NCBI RefSeq assembly: GCF_024752025.1
Contig: NZ_JANTPU010000001.1
Location: 620,001-684,000 of the forward strand
DNA: 64,000 nucleotides
Direction of reading: 5' to 3'
Source of the DNA: Pseudidiomarina sp. CB1
Lineage (GTDB): Bacteria; Pseudomonadota; Gammaproteobacteria; Enterobacterales; Alteromonadaceae
Each line of letters opens with the position of its first letter. Position 1 is the stretch's first letter. Of the stretch, positions 1-10,201 are shown one piece after another. Both the position numbers and the translations under genes were made by a program. A model generated the notes under the pieces. The model saw only the letters and a program-made list of their open reading frames with translations, did no database searches and was not told the DNA's origin.

Positions 1-623
1 AAACCGGCACGATCCGCGCGGCTCTCGCCCATTCCGACGATTCCACCGGCACAAACTTTCATACCCGCATCACGGACATTACTTAGTGTTTGTAAGCGAT
101 CGTGATAGGTGCGTGTACTGATGATCTCGCCATAAAACTCCGGCGATGTATCAAGATTGTGATTGTAGTAATCAAGGCCCGCTTGCTGCAGCGCTTGAGC
201 TTGCTCCGCTGACAGCATTCCCAAAGTCATACACGTCTCAAGGCCAAGCTTTTTCACGCCTTTGATCATTTCGATAACATAAGGCATATCGCGATCTTTG
301 GGGTTACGCCATGCCGCCCCCATACAAAATCGACTGGCGCCTTGCGCTTTCGCTGCCTCGGCTTCGTGTAATACTTTCTCAACCGCCATCAAGCGCTCTC
401 GGTCAACACCAGTATGGTAATGCGCACTTTGTGGGCAGTACTTACAGTCCTCAGGACAGGCCCCGGTTTTGATCGACAACAAGGTACTCACTTGCACTTT
501 ATTACTGTCAAAATGTCGCCGATGAACTTGTTGCGCTTGAAACAATAAATCATTCATGGGTAGCGCAAATAGCGCTTCAATTTCTTCACGTTGCCAATCA
601 TGGCGTAAGCTAGGGGTTGTCAT
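1..623 (-). CDS. bioB: Biotin synthase BioB (3' end outside window)
   Basis: Radical-SAM enzyme that inserts sulfur into dethiobiotin, the last step of biotin synthesis. About 207 N-terminal residues are visible. Translation from the ATG at 623 gives [10 protein letters not shown] and then the CPEDCKYC motif (C56, C60, C63) that binds the SAM-cleaving 4Fe-4S cluster. It continues through [11 protein letters not shown] and [12 protein letters not shown], both typical of BioB. The gene runs off the left edge of the window, so the C-terminal third is not seen. It is divergent from bioA across 120 bp, the standard biotin-locus arrangement. The identification is firm from the motif spacing and conserved segments. 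Confidence 0.96.
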   Translation of the reverse strand, partial: MTTPSLRHDWQREEIEALFALPMNDLLFQAQQVHRRHFDSNKVQVSTLLSIKTGACPEDCKYCPQSAHYHTGVDRERLMAVEKVLHEAEAAKAQGASRFCMGAAWRNPKDRDMPYVIEMIKGVKKLGLETCMTLGMLSAEQAQALQQAGLDYYNHNLDTSPEFYGEIISTRTYHDRLQTLSNVRDAGMKVCAGGIVGMGESRADRAG

Positions 624-697
624 GGGTCAATTCCAAATTTTTGCGTCGATCGTTGTTGAAGTTTTTATGCTCGAGAAGCATACCTTGATCAGGTAGA

Positions 698-730
698 CTG
701 TCAACTTATTGCACCTACTTAAATTAACGA
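698..730. promoter_or_regulatory. Possible BirA (biotin) operator
   Basis: Read on the minus strand, the bioB-bioA gap holds TCGTTAATT, then 15 bases, then AGTTGACAG followed by TCTACC. The right arm resembles the E. coli bio operator (GGTTTACAA followed by GTCTAC), and the left arm is a weaker match to TTGTAAACC. Arm spacing and position between two divergent biotin genes fit BirA control. The symmetry is degenerate, so this remains a candidate only. Confidence 0.35.
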
Positions 731-743
731 CTGATTACTTTTT

Positions 744-2024
744 ATGCAAATCACTGATTTAGATTTTGACCGCACGCATATTTGGCATCCCTATACATCA
801 CTTAAGGAGCCTCTGCCCGTTTACCCTGTAGCGAGTGCGAGTGGCTGTGAAATTGTCTTAGCTGATGGACGCCGTTTAGTCGACGGCATGTCATCATGGT
901 GGGCAGCGATCCATGGCTACAATCATCCCCATCTGAATGCTGCGATCCATGCCCAAACTGAACAGATGAGTCATGTGATGTTTGGCGGGCTTACCCACCA
1001 GCCAGCAGTTGATCTCTGTCGCCGCTTGCTCAAGCATACCCCTGCTTCGTTGCAACACGTCTTTCTTGCCGACTCTGGTTCCGTTGCGGTAGAGGTAGCA
1101 ATTAAAATGGCTGTGCAGTACTGGGCCGCCCGTGAACAGCCACAAAAGAATCGCATGGCAACGATTCGTGGGGGCTATCACGGCGATACCTTTGCTGCCA
1201 TGTCGGTGTGTGATCCGATCAATGGAATGCATACCCTGTTCCGCGGCAGCTTGCGTGAACAACTCTTCGCGCCCATTCCCACCGTTTCTCCTGAACAAGC
1301 CTGGCAGCCCGAAGCACTACAACCGCTGCGCGAGCTTATTGAGCAACATCACCACGAACTCGCCGCATTAATTTTAGAACCTATGGTGCAAGGTGCAGGT
1401 GGTATGCGGTTTTATCACCCTGAGTATTTGCGTGGTGCGAAAGAACTCTGCGAAGCCTTCGACGTGTTGCTTATCGCCGATGAGATCGCCACTGGCTTTG
1501 GCCGCACCGGCCGTTGGTTTGCCTGTGAACACGCTGACATAGCGCCGGATATCCTATGTCTCGGCAAAGCTCTGACCGGCGGCTACATGACCCAAGCGGC
1601 GGTGCTCGCCAGTGCTGATGTAGGTGCCACGATAAGCAACGGACCGGCTGGTGGAACCTTTATGCACGGACCTACCTTTATGGGAAACCCGCTGGCCTGT
1701 GCGGTGGCTAACGCCAGTCTCGACCTGCTTGAGCAAAATCAATGGACAACACAAGTAACAGCGATTGCTGCGCAACTTGAGCAAGAACTACGTCCATTAG
1801 CGAGCTTGCCTAGCGTTGCAGACGTGCGGTGCTTCGGTGCGATTGGTGTGGTCGAGATGCAAAATCCGGTCGATGTAGCTGTCGCTCAACAAGCATTTGT
1901 CAAAGCTGGAGTGTGGATTCGCCCGTTTGGCAAACTGGTATATTTAATGCCGCCATACATTATTCGCCCAGAACAGCTCAAAAAACTCACACAAGCGGTT
2001 GCAGATCTGGCGTACAAGGCATGA
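744..2024 (+). CDS. bioA: Adenosylmethionine-8-amino-7-oxononanoate aminotransferase
   Basis: PLP class-III aminotransferase that converts KAPA to DAPA using S-adenosylmethionine as amino donor, in biotin synthesis. It has 426 residues, close to the E. coli enzyme. Visible signatures are SSWW at 51-54 (substrate pocket), SGSVAVEVA at 111-119, [14 protein letters not shown] with the PLP aspartate D246, and LGKALTGG with Schiff-base lysine K275. The ATG at 744 gives the family's usual N-terminus (HIWHPYTS). bioF, bioC and bioD are not on this side. The gene is followed by asnS after 89 bp with no obvious terminator. Confidence 0.97.
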   Translation: MQITDLDFDRTHIWHPYTSLKEPLPVYPVASASGCEIVLADGRRLVDGMSSWWAAIHGYNHPHLNAAIHAQTEQMSHVMFGGLTHQPAVDLCRRLLKHTPASLQHVFLADSGSVAVEVAIKMAVQYWAAREQPQKNRMATIRGGYHGDTFAAMSVCDPINGMHTLFRGSLREQLFAPIPTVSPEQAWQPEALQPLRELIEQHHHELAALILEPMVQGAGGMRFYHPEYLRGAKELCEAFDVLLIADEIATGFGRTGRWFACEHADIAPDILCLGKALTGGYMTQAAVLASADVGATISNGPAGGTFMHGPTFMGNPLACAVANASLDLLEQNQWTTQVTAIAAQLEQELRPLASLPSVADVRCFGAIGVVEMQNPVDVAVAQQAFVKAGVWIRPFGKLVYLMPPYIIRPEQLKKLTQAVADLAYKA

Positions 2025-2113
2025 TTTCAGTGATTTTCGCTTGAGTCTTCGACAAAGCAAGGTAACATAGACGCTCATTTTTTTGATTGGTGTTTATACG
2101 GAGTTTAAGACGT

Positions 2114-3514
2114 ATGTCCTTCGCAACAGTTGTCGATGTATTAGCGGGTAAAATCGCTGTTGGTGAACAAACCACAGTCCGCGGTTGGGTGCGCACCCGC
2201 CGCGACTCAAAAGCAGGTATTTCGTTCATCAACATTCATGATGGTTCATGCTTTGATCCAATTCAAGCAGTCGTGCCGAATGAACTCGACAATTACGACA
2301 GTGAAGTCTTAAAACTCACCACCGGTGCTAGTGTTGCGATTACCGGTACCGTTGCTGAATCGGCGGGCAAAGGTCAAGCGTACGAGCTACAGGCGACCAA
2401 AGTTGAAGTCTTTGGTTTTGTTGAAGACCCTGACACTTACCCGATGTCGCCGAAGCCGCACTCCATGGAATACTTGCGCGAATATGCGCATCTGCGCCCA
2501 CGCACCAATGTTACCGGAGCCGTGATGCGAGTGCGTAACTGCTTAGCACAAGCAATCCACCGTTTCTTTCATGAGCACGGCTATATGTGGGTAGCGACCC
2601 CTATCCTAACCGCATCTGACGCGGAAGGTGCGGGCGAGATGTTTCGCGTGTCCACGTTGGATATGATGAATCTTCCGCATACCGAGCAAGGTGCGATCGA
2701 TTACAGCAAAGATTTCTTCGGCAAAGAGTCATTCTTGACGGTTTCAGGTCAGTTAAACGTTGAAACTTATGCCTGTGCTTTGTCGAAAGTGTACACCTTT
2801 GGTCCAACATTTCGTGCGGAAAACTCGAACACCAGTCGTCACCTTGCCGAGTTTTGGATGGTTGAGCCAGAATTGGCGTTCGCTGATCTGAACGATATTG
2901 CCTACCTTGCCGAGGACATGCTGAAATACTGTATTAATGCTGTACTCGATGAGCGTGCCGATGACATGGCATTTTTCCAACAACGAATTGATAAAGGCGT
3001 CTTAGATCGCCTTAACCATGTTGTAAGTAACAAGTTTGTGCATATGGACTACACCGATGCGGTCGAAATTTTGCAAAACTGTGGCAAGAAATTTGAATAC
3101 CCAGTTGCATGGGGCACCGATTTACAATCGGAACACGAACGTTACCTAGCCGAAGAACATGTCGGCGCGCCTATCGTCTTGAAGAACTACCCAAAAGACA
3201 TCAAGGCCTTCTACATGCGTCAGAATGACGATGGCAAGACCGTTGCTGCAATGGATATCTTAGCCCCTGGCATTGGCGAAATCATTGGTGGTAGCGCCCG
3301 TGAAGAGCGTTTAGACAAACTTGATACACGCATGGAAGAAATGGGACTGCCCGTTGAACATTATGGTTGGTACCGTGACCTACGGCGTTACGGCACCGTT
3401 CCTCATGCCGGTTTTGGTCTGGGCTTCGAACGCCTCGTCACTTACGTCACCGGAATGACCAATATTCGCGATGTGATCCCATTCCCACGCGCACCGAAAA
3501 ACCTCGAGTTTTAA
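2114..3514 (+). CDS. asnS: Asparaginyl-tRNA synthetase
   Basis: Class IIb aminoacyl-tRNA synthetase that charges tRNA-Asn in the cytoplasm. The start at 2114 gives 466 residues, the same as E. coli AsnS, and an N-terminus beginning [10 protein letters not shown]. An in-frame upstream start at 2087 adds nine residues and is not supported by homology. The N-terminal OB-fold anticodon domain includes [17 protein letters not shown]. The catalytic core includes [21 protein letters not shown] (motif 2) and [10 protein letters not shown] (motif 3). A strong intrinsic terminator follows within a few bases of the stop. Confidence 0.98.
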   Translation: MSFATVVDVLAGKIAVGEQTTVRGWVRTRRDSKAGISFINIHDGSCFDPIQAVVPNELDNYDSEVLKLTTGASVAITGTVAESAGKGQAYELQATKVEVFGFVEDPDTYPMSPKPHSMEYLREYAHLRPRTNVTGAVMRVRNCLAQAIHRFFHEHGYMWVATPILTASDAEGAGEMFRVSTLDMMNLPHTEQGAIDYSKDFFGKESFLTVSGQLNVETYACALSKVYTFGPTFRAENSNTSRHLAEFWMVEPELAFADLNDIAYLAEDMLKYCINAVLDERADDMAFFQQRIDKGVLDRLNHVVSNKFVHMDYTDAVEILQNCGKKFEYPVAWGTDLQSEHERYLAEEHVGAPIVLKNYPKDIKAFYMRQNDDGKTVAAMDILAPGIGEIIGGSAREERLDKLDTRMEEMGLPVEHYGWYRDLRRYGTVPHAGFGLGFERLVTYVTGMTNIRDVIPFPRAPKNLEF

Positions 3515-3518
3515 TGCG

Positions 3519-4067
3519 TCAGCCATCGCTGAATTTATCAGCGATGGCTTTTTCCGGTTTAATTGGCGTTGGCACGGCTGGCGTACCAACATAAAGAAAT
3601 CCCACGATTGCATCCTCAGACTTGGCTCCCAACGCAGTTGCTACCGAAGCATCCTCGGCGAACCAACCGGTTCTCCAAATGGCACCAAGTCCCTGCGCAA
3701 AAGCAGCCTGCTGCATAAGTAATGTCGCACACGCTGCACTGGCGAACTGTTCATCCCGTGGTACCTTTTCATGCACCTGATAGTCAAGTAAGCAGGCGAT
3801 AACCATAGGTGCCCGCAACGGTAATTGACTCGCTTGCACACAAGCCTCTTCGCTTAGGCCTTTGGCTTGTGCGGCTGCTTGAAAGATACCTCCCAAATGT
3901 TGGCGGCGTTCGCCCTGAAACACCACAAATTGATAAGGCATCAATGCCATGTGATCAGGTGCTCGCGCAGCAGCTTTTTGCATGATCTCAAATTGCTCTG
4001 GATTGGGGCCAGGCTCGATGAGACGTGGCATGGACGAACGGGTTGTTAAGAGTTCAAGCGCCTGCAT
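3519..4067 (-). CDS. YdjA-like nitroreductase family protein
   Basis: Small FMN-dependent nitroreductase-fold oxidoreductase, 182 residues, about the size of E. coli YdjA (183). The N-terminal half has the family's RAPDH segment at about residue 35 (FMN contact region). LGAIWRTGWF and IVGFLYVGTP match the YdjA C-terminal pattern. The natural substrate of this subfamily is not established; NAD(P)H-dependent reduction of nitro or quinone compounds is the family activity. It is convergent with asnS, and its last codons form the asnS terminator. It is divergent from sppA across 145 bp, in which I see no confident promoter. Confidence 0.9.
   Translation of the reverse strand: MQALELLTTRSSMPRLIEPGPNPEQFEIMQKAAARAPDHMALMPYQFVVFQGERRQHLGGIFQAAAQAKGLSEEACVQASQLPLRAPMVIACLLDYQVHEKVPRDEQFASAACATLLMQQAAFAQGLGAIWRTGWFAEDASVATALGAKSEDAIVGFLYVGTPAVPTPIKPEKAIADKFSDG
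3521..3553 (+). terminator. Rho-independent terminator of asnS
   Basis: Perfect 12-bp stem AGCCATCGCTGA / TCAGCGATGGCT with a 5-base ATTTA loop, ending in TTTTT on the plus strand. It begins seven bases after the asnS stop. The whole hairpin lies inside the last codons of the convergent nitroreductase gene, so one stretch of DNA serves as terminator on one strand and as coding sequence (KFSDG-stop) on the other. Confidence 0.9.
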
Positions 4068-4212
4068 GGTCGTGTTATCTATCCTTTAAGTGAAGCATGT
4101 CGCTAGCTTAGCAAAGGATCATGCTCTGTTACATTGTCAGGCTAGTTTATTTCATAAATGTTCAGTATTCTTCATCATTAACTAAATTACGAACTCGCAA
4201 AGGTGCTGACAC

Positions 4213-6072
4213 ATGAGTGGTATCGCTAACGTCTTTAAGAAACTTTTCGGTCTGATTAATGGTATCCGAAAGGTTCTTTTAAATGTCATCTTTTTTCTTC
4301 TTCTCTTCTTGGCTGTTGCGATTTTAATCGCTGATGACGAGCCAGTTATGGTACCTGACAACGGTGTCTTAGTTGTACAGCTCGAAGGAGTACTAGTTGA
4401 AGAAGAAACTTGGGTTGATCCTATGGATCGTTTCTTCAATGACGCACTAGGTTCGCCTAGCACCCCACCCGAAACATTATTGAGAGACGTTGTCGACAGC
4501 ATTGAGCGCGCGGCGAATGATAAACGCATTAGCGGCATTTACCTTGATTTGCGTAACTTTGCGGGTGGCGGTTTAAATAAAATGCAGCAAGTTGCCGATG
4601 CGTTGCTGCGTTTCCGTGAATCTGGCAAACCAGTTTACAGTTATGGTGATTATTACACGCAGTCACAATATTTTTTGGCGGCACACGGTGACGGCATCTA
4701 TTTAAATCCGCTTGGCGCAATGATGTTCGAAGGGATGGGCGGCTACCGCTTGTACTTCAAAGACCTGCTCGAGAAGCTAAAAGTCAGTACCCATGTATTT
4801 AAGGTTGGCGCCTATAAATCAGCGGTCGAACCCTACACTCGCAATGATATGTCCGAGCAAGCACGCGAAGCGAATGCGCAACTTTATGATGCGCTATGGC
4901 AAACCTTCGTCACCCGTGTTGAACAGCAACGTGACATTGATCCACGTCTGCTAAGCGGCACGATTGATGACTTCCAAGCGATGTTGGCTGAAAATAACCA
5001 AGATATGGCCCTAGTAGCTCTCGAGGGGGGACTTGTTGATCAGTTAATGACACGTGAAGCGTTCCGTACGCAAATGATCAACCTTACCGGTCTTGACGAT
5101 GATGAGAAAAGCTGGCGTCGCATCAACCACCATAATTATCTTGACGCAAAAGCGATGCAACTTGAACTCGCCGGCGACGAAGATTCGGCTACCGATGAAA
5201 TCGCTGTTGTCGTCGCCCGTGGTGTTATTGTCGACGGCTTCCAGAAACCTGGCAGCGTTGGTGGCGACAGCACTGCTGAATTGTTACGTCGGGCACGATT
5301 GAACGACAATACCAAAGCCGTCGTATTGCGAATCGACAGTCCCGGCGGGAGCGGTTTTGCTTCAGAAGTCATTCGTCAAGAAGTTTTGGAGTTGCAAGAA
5401 GCTGGGATTCCGGTGATTGCTTCAATGTCTTCAGTCGCTGCCTCGGGCGGTTACTGGATTGCAGCGAGTGCGGATCAGATTTGGGCCACTCCGACAACCA
5501 TCACCGGCTCGATCGGGGTATTCGGTATGTTCTTCACCATCGAAGATTCACTCGCGCATATTGGCGTCTACAATGATGGCTACCACACTACTGAAATGCC
5601 AGTGATGGATATAACTCGTCCACTTCCAGACGAAGCCAAAGTAGTCGTGCAAAGCTCGATCGAGAAGTTTTATCGCGACTTTGTCACTATGGTTGCCGAC
5701 AGCCGCGGCATGACCTATGACCAGGTTCATGCGGTCGCCCAGGGCCGTGTATGGACCGGCGCCAAAGCCCAAGAACTTGGATTGGTGGATAATCTTGGCG
5801 ACTTGGACGCTGCGTTAAACGCTGCTGCAGAGCTGGCAGGGCTTAGCAACTACGATGTCGTTACCGTTGAACCGGAACTGAGTGCACGCGAACGTTTCCT
5901 GCGCGACTTCTTTGGTCAGGCCGAAGTTTTCTTGCCAGCTTCCCCGACTACACGTACCATCGACCCGATTAAACAACAGCTGCAAGGTGTTTGGCGCGAA
6001 GTGCAGATGGTATCCAAGTTCAATGACCCAGAAGGGGTTTATTTGTTGTGTGAACTCTGCCCAATGCCCTAG
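4213..6072 (+). CDS. sppA: Signal peptide peptidase SppA, 67K type
   Basis: Inner-membrane serine protease that degrades cleaved signal peptides. It has 619 residues, the long double-domain form found in Enterobacteria. One N-terminal membrane anchor covers about residues 20-40. The catalytic dyad is visible: general base K202 in VGAYKSAVEPYTRNDMS (N-terminal repeat) and nucleophile S411 in VAASGGYWIAASAD (C-terminal repeat). DSPGGSGFASE at 375-385 is the oxyanion-side segment. AAAGGTG lies seven bases before the ATG. ansA follows 27 bp downstream on the same strand, as in E. coli. Confidence 0.97.
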   Translation: MSGIANVFKKLFGLINGIRKVLLNVIFFLLLFLAVAILIADDEPVMVPDNGVLVVQLEGVLVEEETWVDPMDRFFNDALGSPSTPPETLLRDVVDSIERAANDKRISGIYLDLRNFAGGGLNKMQQVADALLRFRESGKPVYSYGDYYTQSQYFLAAHGDGIYLNPLGAMMFEGMGGYRLYFKDLLEKLKVSTHVFKVGAYKSAVEPYTRNDMSEQAREANAQLYDALWQTFVTRVEQQRDIDPRLLSGTIDDFQAMLAENNQDMALVALEGGLVDQLMTREAFRTQMINLTGLDDDEKSWRRINHHNYLDAKAMQLELAGDEDSATDEIAVVVARGVIVDGFQKPGSVGGDSTAELLRRARLNDNTKAVVLRIDSPGGSGFASEVIRQEVLELQEAGIPVIASMSSVAASGGYWIAASADQIWATPTTITGSIGVFGMFFTIEDSLAHIGVYNDGYHTTEMPVMDITRPLPDEAKVVVQSSIEKFYRDFVTMVADSRGMTYDQVHAVAQGRVWTGAKAQELGLVDNLGDLDAALNAAAELAGLSNYDVVTVEPELSARERFLRDFFGQAEVFLPASPTTRTIDPIKQQLQGVWREVQMVSKFNDPEGVYLLCELCPMP

Positions 6073-6099
6073 CACCTCGATATTGGGTTTTATTTGGTT

Positions 6100-7116
6100 A
6101 TGACACAACAACGCAAGCGTATTTATGTGGCCTACACAGGCGGCACTATCGGTATGCAAAAATCGGCGCAGGGCTATGTTCCTGCGCCAGGTTTCTTAAC
6201 CGCATGCGTCAATAAAATGCCGGAATTTTTCCGTGCCGAGATGCCCCACTTTGACATTCATGAATATCAACCCTTGATGGATTCATCAGATATGTCGCCA
6301 GAAGACTGGCAGCGTATCGCTGACGATATTCAGAACAATTACGCTGCTTATGACGGCTTTGTTATCCTGCACGGTACCGACACCATGGCATACACTGCGT
6401 CGGCACTGTCGTTTATGTTTGAGAATCTTGGCAAGCCCGTCATCATTACCGGTTCACAAATTCCGCTCGCGGAACTACGATCTGACGGCCAAACCAACCT
6501 GTTAAATGCGCTCTACATTGCGGCGAATTACCCGATCCACGAAGTTGGCTTATTCTTCAATAACCGCTTATACCGAGGTAACCGTGCCACCAAAGCTGAT
6601 GCCAATGGCTTCAATGCCTTTGAATCACCAAATTTTCGTCCATTATTAGAGGCTGGTATTCAAATCAGTGTCAAAGCTGGCACCGTTAAGCCCTTAGATA
6701 CAACACCTCTGCGGGTTGCGCCAGTAACGCCACAAGCAATTGGCGTATTAACGCTTTACCCCGGTATTTCTCCTGTTTTATTCGATCACTTACTGCAACA
6801 ACCCGTGAAGGCTTTGATTATGCAAAGTTACGGAGTTGGTAATGCTCCGCAAAATCGCGCCCTACTCGAAAGCCTCGAACGCGGCGTTCAGGCTGGCGTC
6901 ACGGTGCTAAATTGCACACAGTGTTTCAAAGGCAAGGTGAACATGGAGGGCTATGCTACAGGTAATGCATTAGCTGAAATCGGGGTCATTAGCGGTTATG
7001 ATATGACCATTGAGGCCGCATTAACAAAGCTGCATTACTTACTTTCACAAAAGCTCCCGCAGGCAGAACTTGAGCGCTGTTTACAGACTGATCTGCGCGG
7101 TGAACTTTCAGCGTAA
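6100..7116 (+). CDS. ansA: L-asparaginase I (cytoplasmic type)
   Basis: Hydrolyses asparagine to aspartate and ammonia. The ATG at 6100 gives 338 residues, the E. coli AnsA length; a TTG six bases upstream is in frame but unneeded. The first catalytic Thr motif YTGGTIGM lies near residue 12. The second, VILHGTDTMAYTASALSFM, is near 87-105. SYGVGNAPQN and the C-terminal LRGEL also match AnsA. It lacks a signal peptide, consistent with the low-affinity cytoplasmic enzyme. It is probably co-transcribed with sppA, and it fits the amino-acid-degrading character of the segment. Confidence 0.97.
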   Translation: MTQQRKRIYVAYTGGTIGMQKSAQGYVPAPGFLTACVNKMPEFFRAEMPHFDIHEYQPLMDSSDMSPEDWQRIADDIQNNYAAYDGFVILHGTDTMAYTASALSFMFENLGKPVIITGSQIPLAELRSDGQTNLLNALYIAANYPIHEVGLFFNNRLYRGNRATKADANGFNAFESPNFRPLLEAGIQISVKAGTVKPLDTTPLRVAPVTPQAIGVLTLYPGISPVLFDHLLQQPVKALIMQSYGVGNAPQNRALLESLERGVQAGVTVLNCTQCFKGKVNMEGYATGNALAEIGVISGYDMTIEAALTKLHYLLSQKLPQAELERCLQTDLRGELSA

Positions 7117-7168
7117 TTTCGTTATGCTTTTACGACTAATTTCAGAACAACAACGATAAGAATCAATT

Positions 7169-8512
7169 ATGGCTGCAACCTCACCTGCATTTTCTTCACG
7201 TATCGGTTTTATTTTAGCGGCGGCTGGATCAGCTGTTGGTGTTGGCAACATTTGGGGGTTTCCTACGCAAGCTGCCAGCAATGGTGGCGGCGCATTTTTG
7301 CTGGTCTATTTAGTTATGATCTTAGCTTTAGCCTACCCTATGTTGGTGGCTGAACTCACCATAGGTCGTCTACGCCAACAAAACCCAGTCGAGGCCCTAC
7401 GTAATCTTAGTGAACGCAAAGGTTGGCGCTTCTTTGGCGCGTTTACCGGCATTGTCGCATTAATGGTATTGTCATTGATTTTAAGCTTCTACGCCATCGT
7501 TTCTGGTTGGCTGCTCGCGTTCATGTTCGCCCCTTTGGCTGAGCTAGCAGGTTTTCCGCAAGTTGCCGAATGGTTAACTGCATTTAGTGTGGAACGTAAT
7601 CTCATTATGATGGGATTGTTTTTACTCCTGACCATTCATGTGGTTCGCTCTGGAGTGACTGACGGTATTGAGCGCTGGTCGAGTCGGTTGATGCCGCTAT
7701 TATTTGTGTTGCTCATTGCCATGGTCATCTACATCATGACGTTACCTGGCGCCACCGATGGCTTAAAAATGTACCTTACGCCCGATTTTTCACGGGTTTT
7801 CGAGCCGAACCTGGTCATTCGCGCAATGGGTCAAGCGTTCTTTTCATTGTCCATTGGTGCAGCCTGTATGATGACCTATGGTGCCTACTTATCTAAACAA
7901 GAAAACTTACCAAAAACCGCAGGTTGGGTTGCTGGGTTAGACACCACGGTTGCTTTCTTAGCCGGTTTATTGATTTTGCCAGCAATGTTCGCCGCGCAGG
8001 AACTCGGCGTTGTTATTTACGACGACGCTGGCGCCTTATTGTCATCGGACACGCTGGTCTTCACCGTGTTGCCAGCCATGTTTGATTCAATGGGCAGTGC
8101 CGGGTTATGGGTGGCCTTTGCCTTTTTTGCATTAATGGTCATCGCTGCTATCACCTCATCCATTTCAATGCTTGAGGCACCAGTGAATGCGTTACGTGAA
8201 GAAACTGGGCAACCACGTTCACAAATGGCATGGATTGTCGGGTTGAGTATTGGTGCTGTGTCGGCGCTGATCATTTATAACTTTAACGTGCTTTTCGGCT
8301 TGGTGATCACCTTTACCACCGTCTACATGCAGCCACTTTTAGGCTTAACGTTCGGGCTGTTACTCACTTGGGTGCTGCGCCAGAATTACTTGCTAAAAGC
8401 ATTGCAAGAAGGATCGCCAGAAATCCAGAAATCTTGGTTCTGGAAGATCTGGCCATGGTATGTAAAGTTCATCTGCCCTATTCTTATTTTATTAGTGATT
8501 TGGCGTGGTTAA
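7169..8512 (+). CDS. Sodium-dependent transporter, NSS/SNF (SLC6-like) family
   Basis: Multi-pass inner-membrane symporter of 447 residues, with about 11-12 hydrophobic segments. TM1 carries the family signature GSAVGVGNIWGFP near residues 17-29, which forms the Na+ and substrate site, followed by NGGGAFLLVY in TM2. Bacterial members carry amino acids or related amines with Na+; the substrate here cannot be read from sequence. It lies 52 bp after ansA on the same strand. Its stop is two bases from the stop of convergent prpD, with no clear intrinsic terminator between them. Confidence 0.92.
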   Translation: MAATSPAFSSRIGFILAAAGSAVGVGNIWGFPTQAASNGGGAFLLVYLVMILALAYPMLVAELTIGRLRQQNPVEALRNLSERKGWRFFGAFTGIVALMVLSLILSFYAIVSGWLLAFMFAPLAELAGFPQVAEWLTAFSVERNLIMMGLFLLLTIHVVRSGVTDGIERWSSRLMPLLFVLLIAMVIYIMTLPGATDGLKMYLTPDFSRVFEPNLVIRAMGQAFFSLSIGAACMMTYGAYLSKQENLPKTAGWVAGLDTTVAFLAGLLILPAMFAAQELGVVIYDDAGALLSSDTLVFTVLPAMFDSMGSAGLWVAFAFFALMVIAAITSSISMLEAPVNALREETGQPRSQMAWIVGLSIGAVSALIIYNFNVLFGLVITFTTVYMQPLLGLTFGLLLTWVLRQNYLLKALQEGSPEIQKSWFWKIWPWYVKFICPILILLVIWRG

Positions 8513-8514
8513 AC

Positions 8515-9999
8515 CTAAATCACCAACAATTGCATAAAGTCGTGCACGGGCGTTTGGCAAAAACGCTCGTGATCCGCGCATAACTTCTCTATTTTTGTTA
8601 CGCGGTGAGACGGGAAACGCGTGACGAGATTATTCACGAACTTCTGTTCTAGGACGGGTATCGCCTCTTCGCGACGTTGCCGGTGGCCGATCGGATAATG
8701 TACTTCAATTTGCTCGGTACTGCTGCCATCGGTAAAAAATACCTGTAAAGCATTCGCAATCGACCGTTTATTTCGATCCAGATAGTCTTCGCTATAGGAC
8801 TTATTTTCTACAACTTCCATCTTTTCACGCAACTTATCTATTTCTGGGTGCGCCGCATGGAAACTGTCTTCATAATGATCTGCGTTAAGCTCACCAAAGA
8901 GTAGTGGAACAGCGACCATATATTGCAAGCAATGATCACGGTCGGCAGGATTTGCTAACTTACCTTGCTTGGAAATAATACGAATCGCCGATTCGTGTGT
9001 GGTGATGACTATTTTTTCTATTTCATCAAATCGATCTTTAATCTGAGGATGCAGTGTTATTGCGGCTTCACAGGCGGTTTGTGCATGAAATTCAGCAGGG
9101 AAAGACAACTTAAATAGAATGTTCTCCATAACATAGCTGCTATAGCGCTGTGGCACACTAAAGCACCACTTATCAGTAGGTTTTAATTGTTGATCTTTGT
9201 TTGTTTTATTAAAAGCAACAGCGTAGAAACCCCATTGCTCAGCTGATAGTGCACCCGGTATACCCATTTCTCCACGCATGGCTATATCAGCTAAACGCAC
9301 ACCACGGCTCGTCGCATCCCCCGCTGCCCAAGATTTTCTTGAACCTGCATTCGGCGCATGGCGATAGGTTCGTAACGCCTGCCCATCAACCCACGCATGT
9401 GAGATCGCTGCGAGCATCTGTTCACGGTTACCGCCAAGTAACCACGTCGCCACCGCAGTAGATGCAACTTTAACCAGTACCACGTGATCGAGCCCAACGC
9501 GATTGAAGCTATTTTCAAGTGCGAGTATGCCTTGAATTTCATGGGCTTTGATCATTGCTTCAAGCACCGTTTTCATGGTCAATGGTGACTGTCCACTTGC
9601 GACTCTTTGCTGCGAAATAAAATCACAGAGCGCCAGTATTGCGCCCAGATTATCCGAAGGATGCCCCCATTCAGCGGCCAACCAAGTGTCGTTATAATCG
9701 AGCCAGCGTACACAGCAACCAATGTCCCAGGCCGCTTTCACCGGATCCAATACAAATGATGTTCCAGGGACTCGAGCACCATGCGGAACCTGAGTTCCAG
9801 GCACTAGCGGTCCTAAATGTTTGGTGCACTCGGGGTAGCGCAGTGCCAGCAAGCCACAGCCAATAGTGTCCATCAAGCAATACCGCGCGGTCTGCCACGC
9901 TACATCACTATCAATGGTTTCCTGTAAAACGTAATCGGCAAGGCTTTGAATTTCGGCGTCATAATCGGGACGATCATTTTGATCAAAGGTGGATCCCAT
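8515..9999 (-). CDS. prpD: 2-methylcitrate dehydratase PrpD
   Basis: MmgE/PrpD-fold enzyme that dehydrates 2-methylcitrate to 2-methyl-cis-aconitate in propionate degradation. It has 494 residues, with strong similarity along its whole length to E. coli PrpD: WLDFNDTW-like [47 protein letters not shown] and NPADRDHC. The ATG is preceded by a strong AGGAGG seven bases upstream. The usual partners prpB and prpC are not adjacent, so this gene stands alone between a symporter and the tatD operon. Close relatives also act on citrate, but the PrpD-type motifs favour methylcitrate. Confidence 0.94.
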   Translation of the reverse strand: MGSTFDQNDRPDYDAEIQSLADYVLQETIDSDVAWQTARYCLMDTIGCGLLALRYPECTKHLGPLVPGTQVPHGARVPGTSFVLDPVKAAWDIGCCVRWLDYNDTWLAAEWGHPSDNLGAILALCDFISQQRVASGQSPLTMKTVLEAMIKAHEIQGILALENSFNRVGLDHVVLVKVASTAVATWLLGGNREQMLAAISHAWVDGQALRTYRHAPNAGSRKSWAAGDATSRGVRLADIAMRGEMGIPGALSAEQWGFYAVAFNKTNKDQQLKPTDKWCFSVPQRYSSYVMENILFKLSFPAEFHAQTACEAAITLHPQIKDRFDEIEKIVITTHESAIRIISKQGKLANPADRDHCLQYMVAVPLLFGELNADHYEDSFHAAHPEIDKLREKMEVVENKSYSEDYLDRNKRSIANALQVFFTDGSSTEQIEVHYPIGHRQRREEAIPVLEQKFVNNLVTRFPSHRVTKIEKLCADHERFCQTPVHDFMQLLVI

Positions 10000-10041
10000 A
10001 GCGTTCCTCCTGCGGTTACATGCATAGTAGCTGCGGTAAAT

Positions 10042-10076
10042 AAAAAAACGCTCGGGACCAATTAAGAGTCCCGAGC
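10042..10076 (-). terminator. Rho-independent terminator after the tatD operon
   Basis: On the minus strand a perfect 9-bp stem (GCTCGGGAC / GTCCCGAGC, 9-base loop) is followed by seven T residues. It lies about 125 bp beyond the tatD stop, so it would end transcripts of the mltG-tatD group before prpD. Confidence 0.85.
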
Positions 10077-10086
10077 CTAGGGGAAT

Positions 10087-10104
10087 GGCTCAAGGGATTG
10101 AGCC
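10087..10104. other. Second short hairpin in the tatD-prpD gap
   Basis: GGCTCAA / TTGAGCC, a 7-bp stem with a GGGA tetraloop and no T tract. It sits just upstream (in minus-strand transcription) of the tatD terminator. The remaining roughly 200 bp of this gap is AT-rich near the tatD stop and holds no credible reading frame. It might be a 3'-UTR element, but nothing shows a function. Confidence 0.4.
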
Positions 10105-10201
10105 GTGCGCTAACTCGATAAAATTTGAAGGTAAGTTTCAGTGTAGACAACAAAAAAAGATTTGCTAAATTTTTTTGTGATCTTTGCACAATTTTTTGAA
10201 A

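Noticed and set aside
2087-2113. An upstream in-frame start for asnS
   Set aside because: The extra nine residues have no counterpart in AsnS, and 2114 gives exactly the E. coli length. The same reasoning rejected longer starts for fabD, rne, tyrR, mgl, pspC, sapC, sapF, pncC, mutS, nlpD and ftsB.
8495-8523. GTGATTT / AAATCAC hairpin at the symporter-prpD junction
   Set aside because: The stem is short, AT-rich, with a 15-base gap and no T tract on either side. It is not a credible intrinsic terminator.
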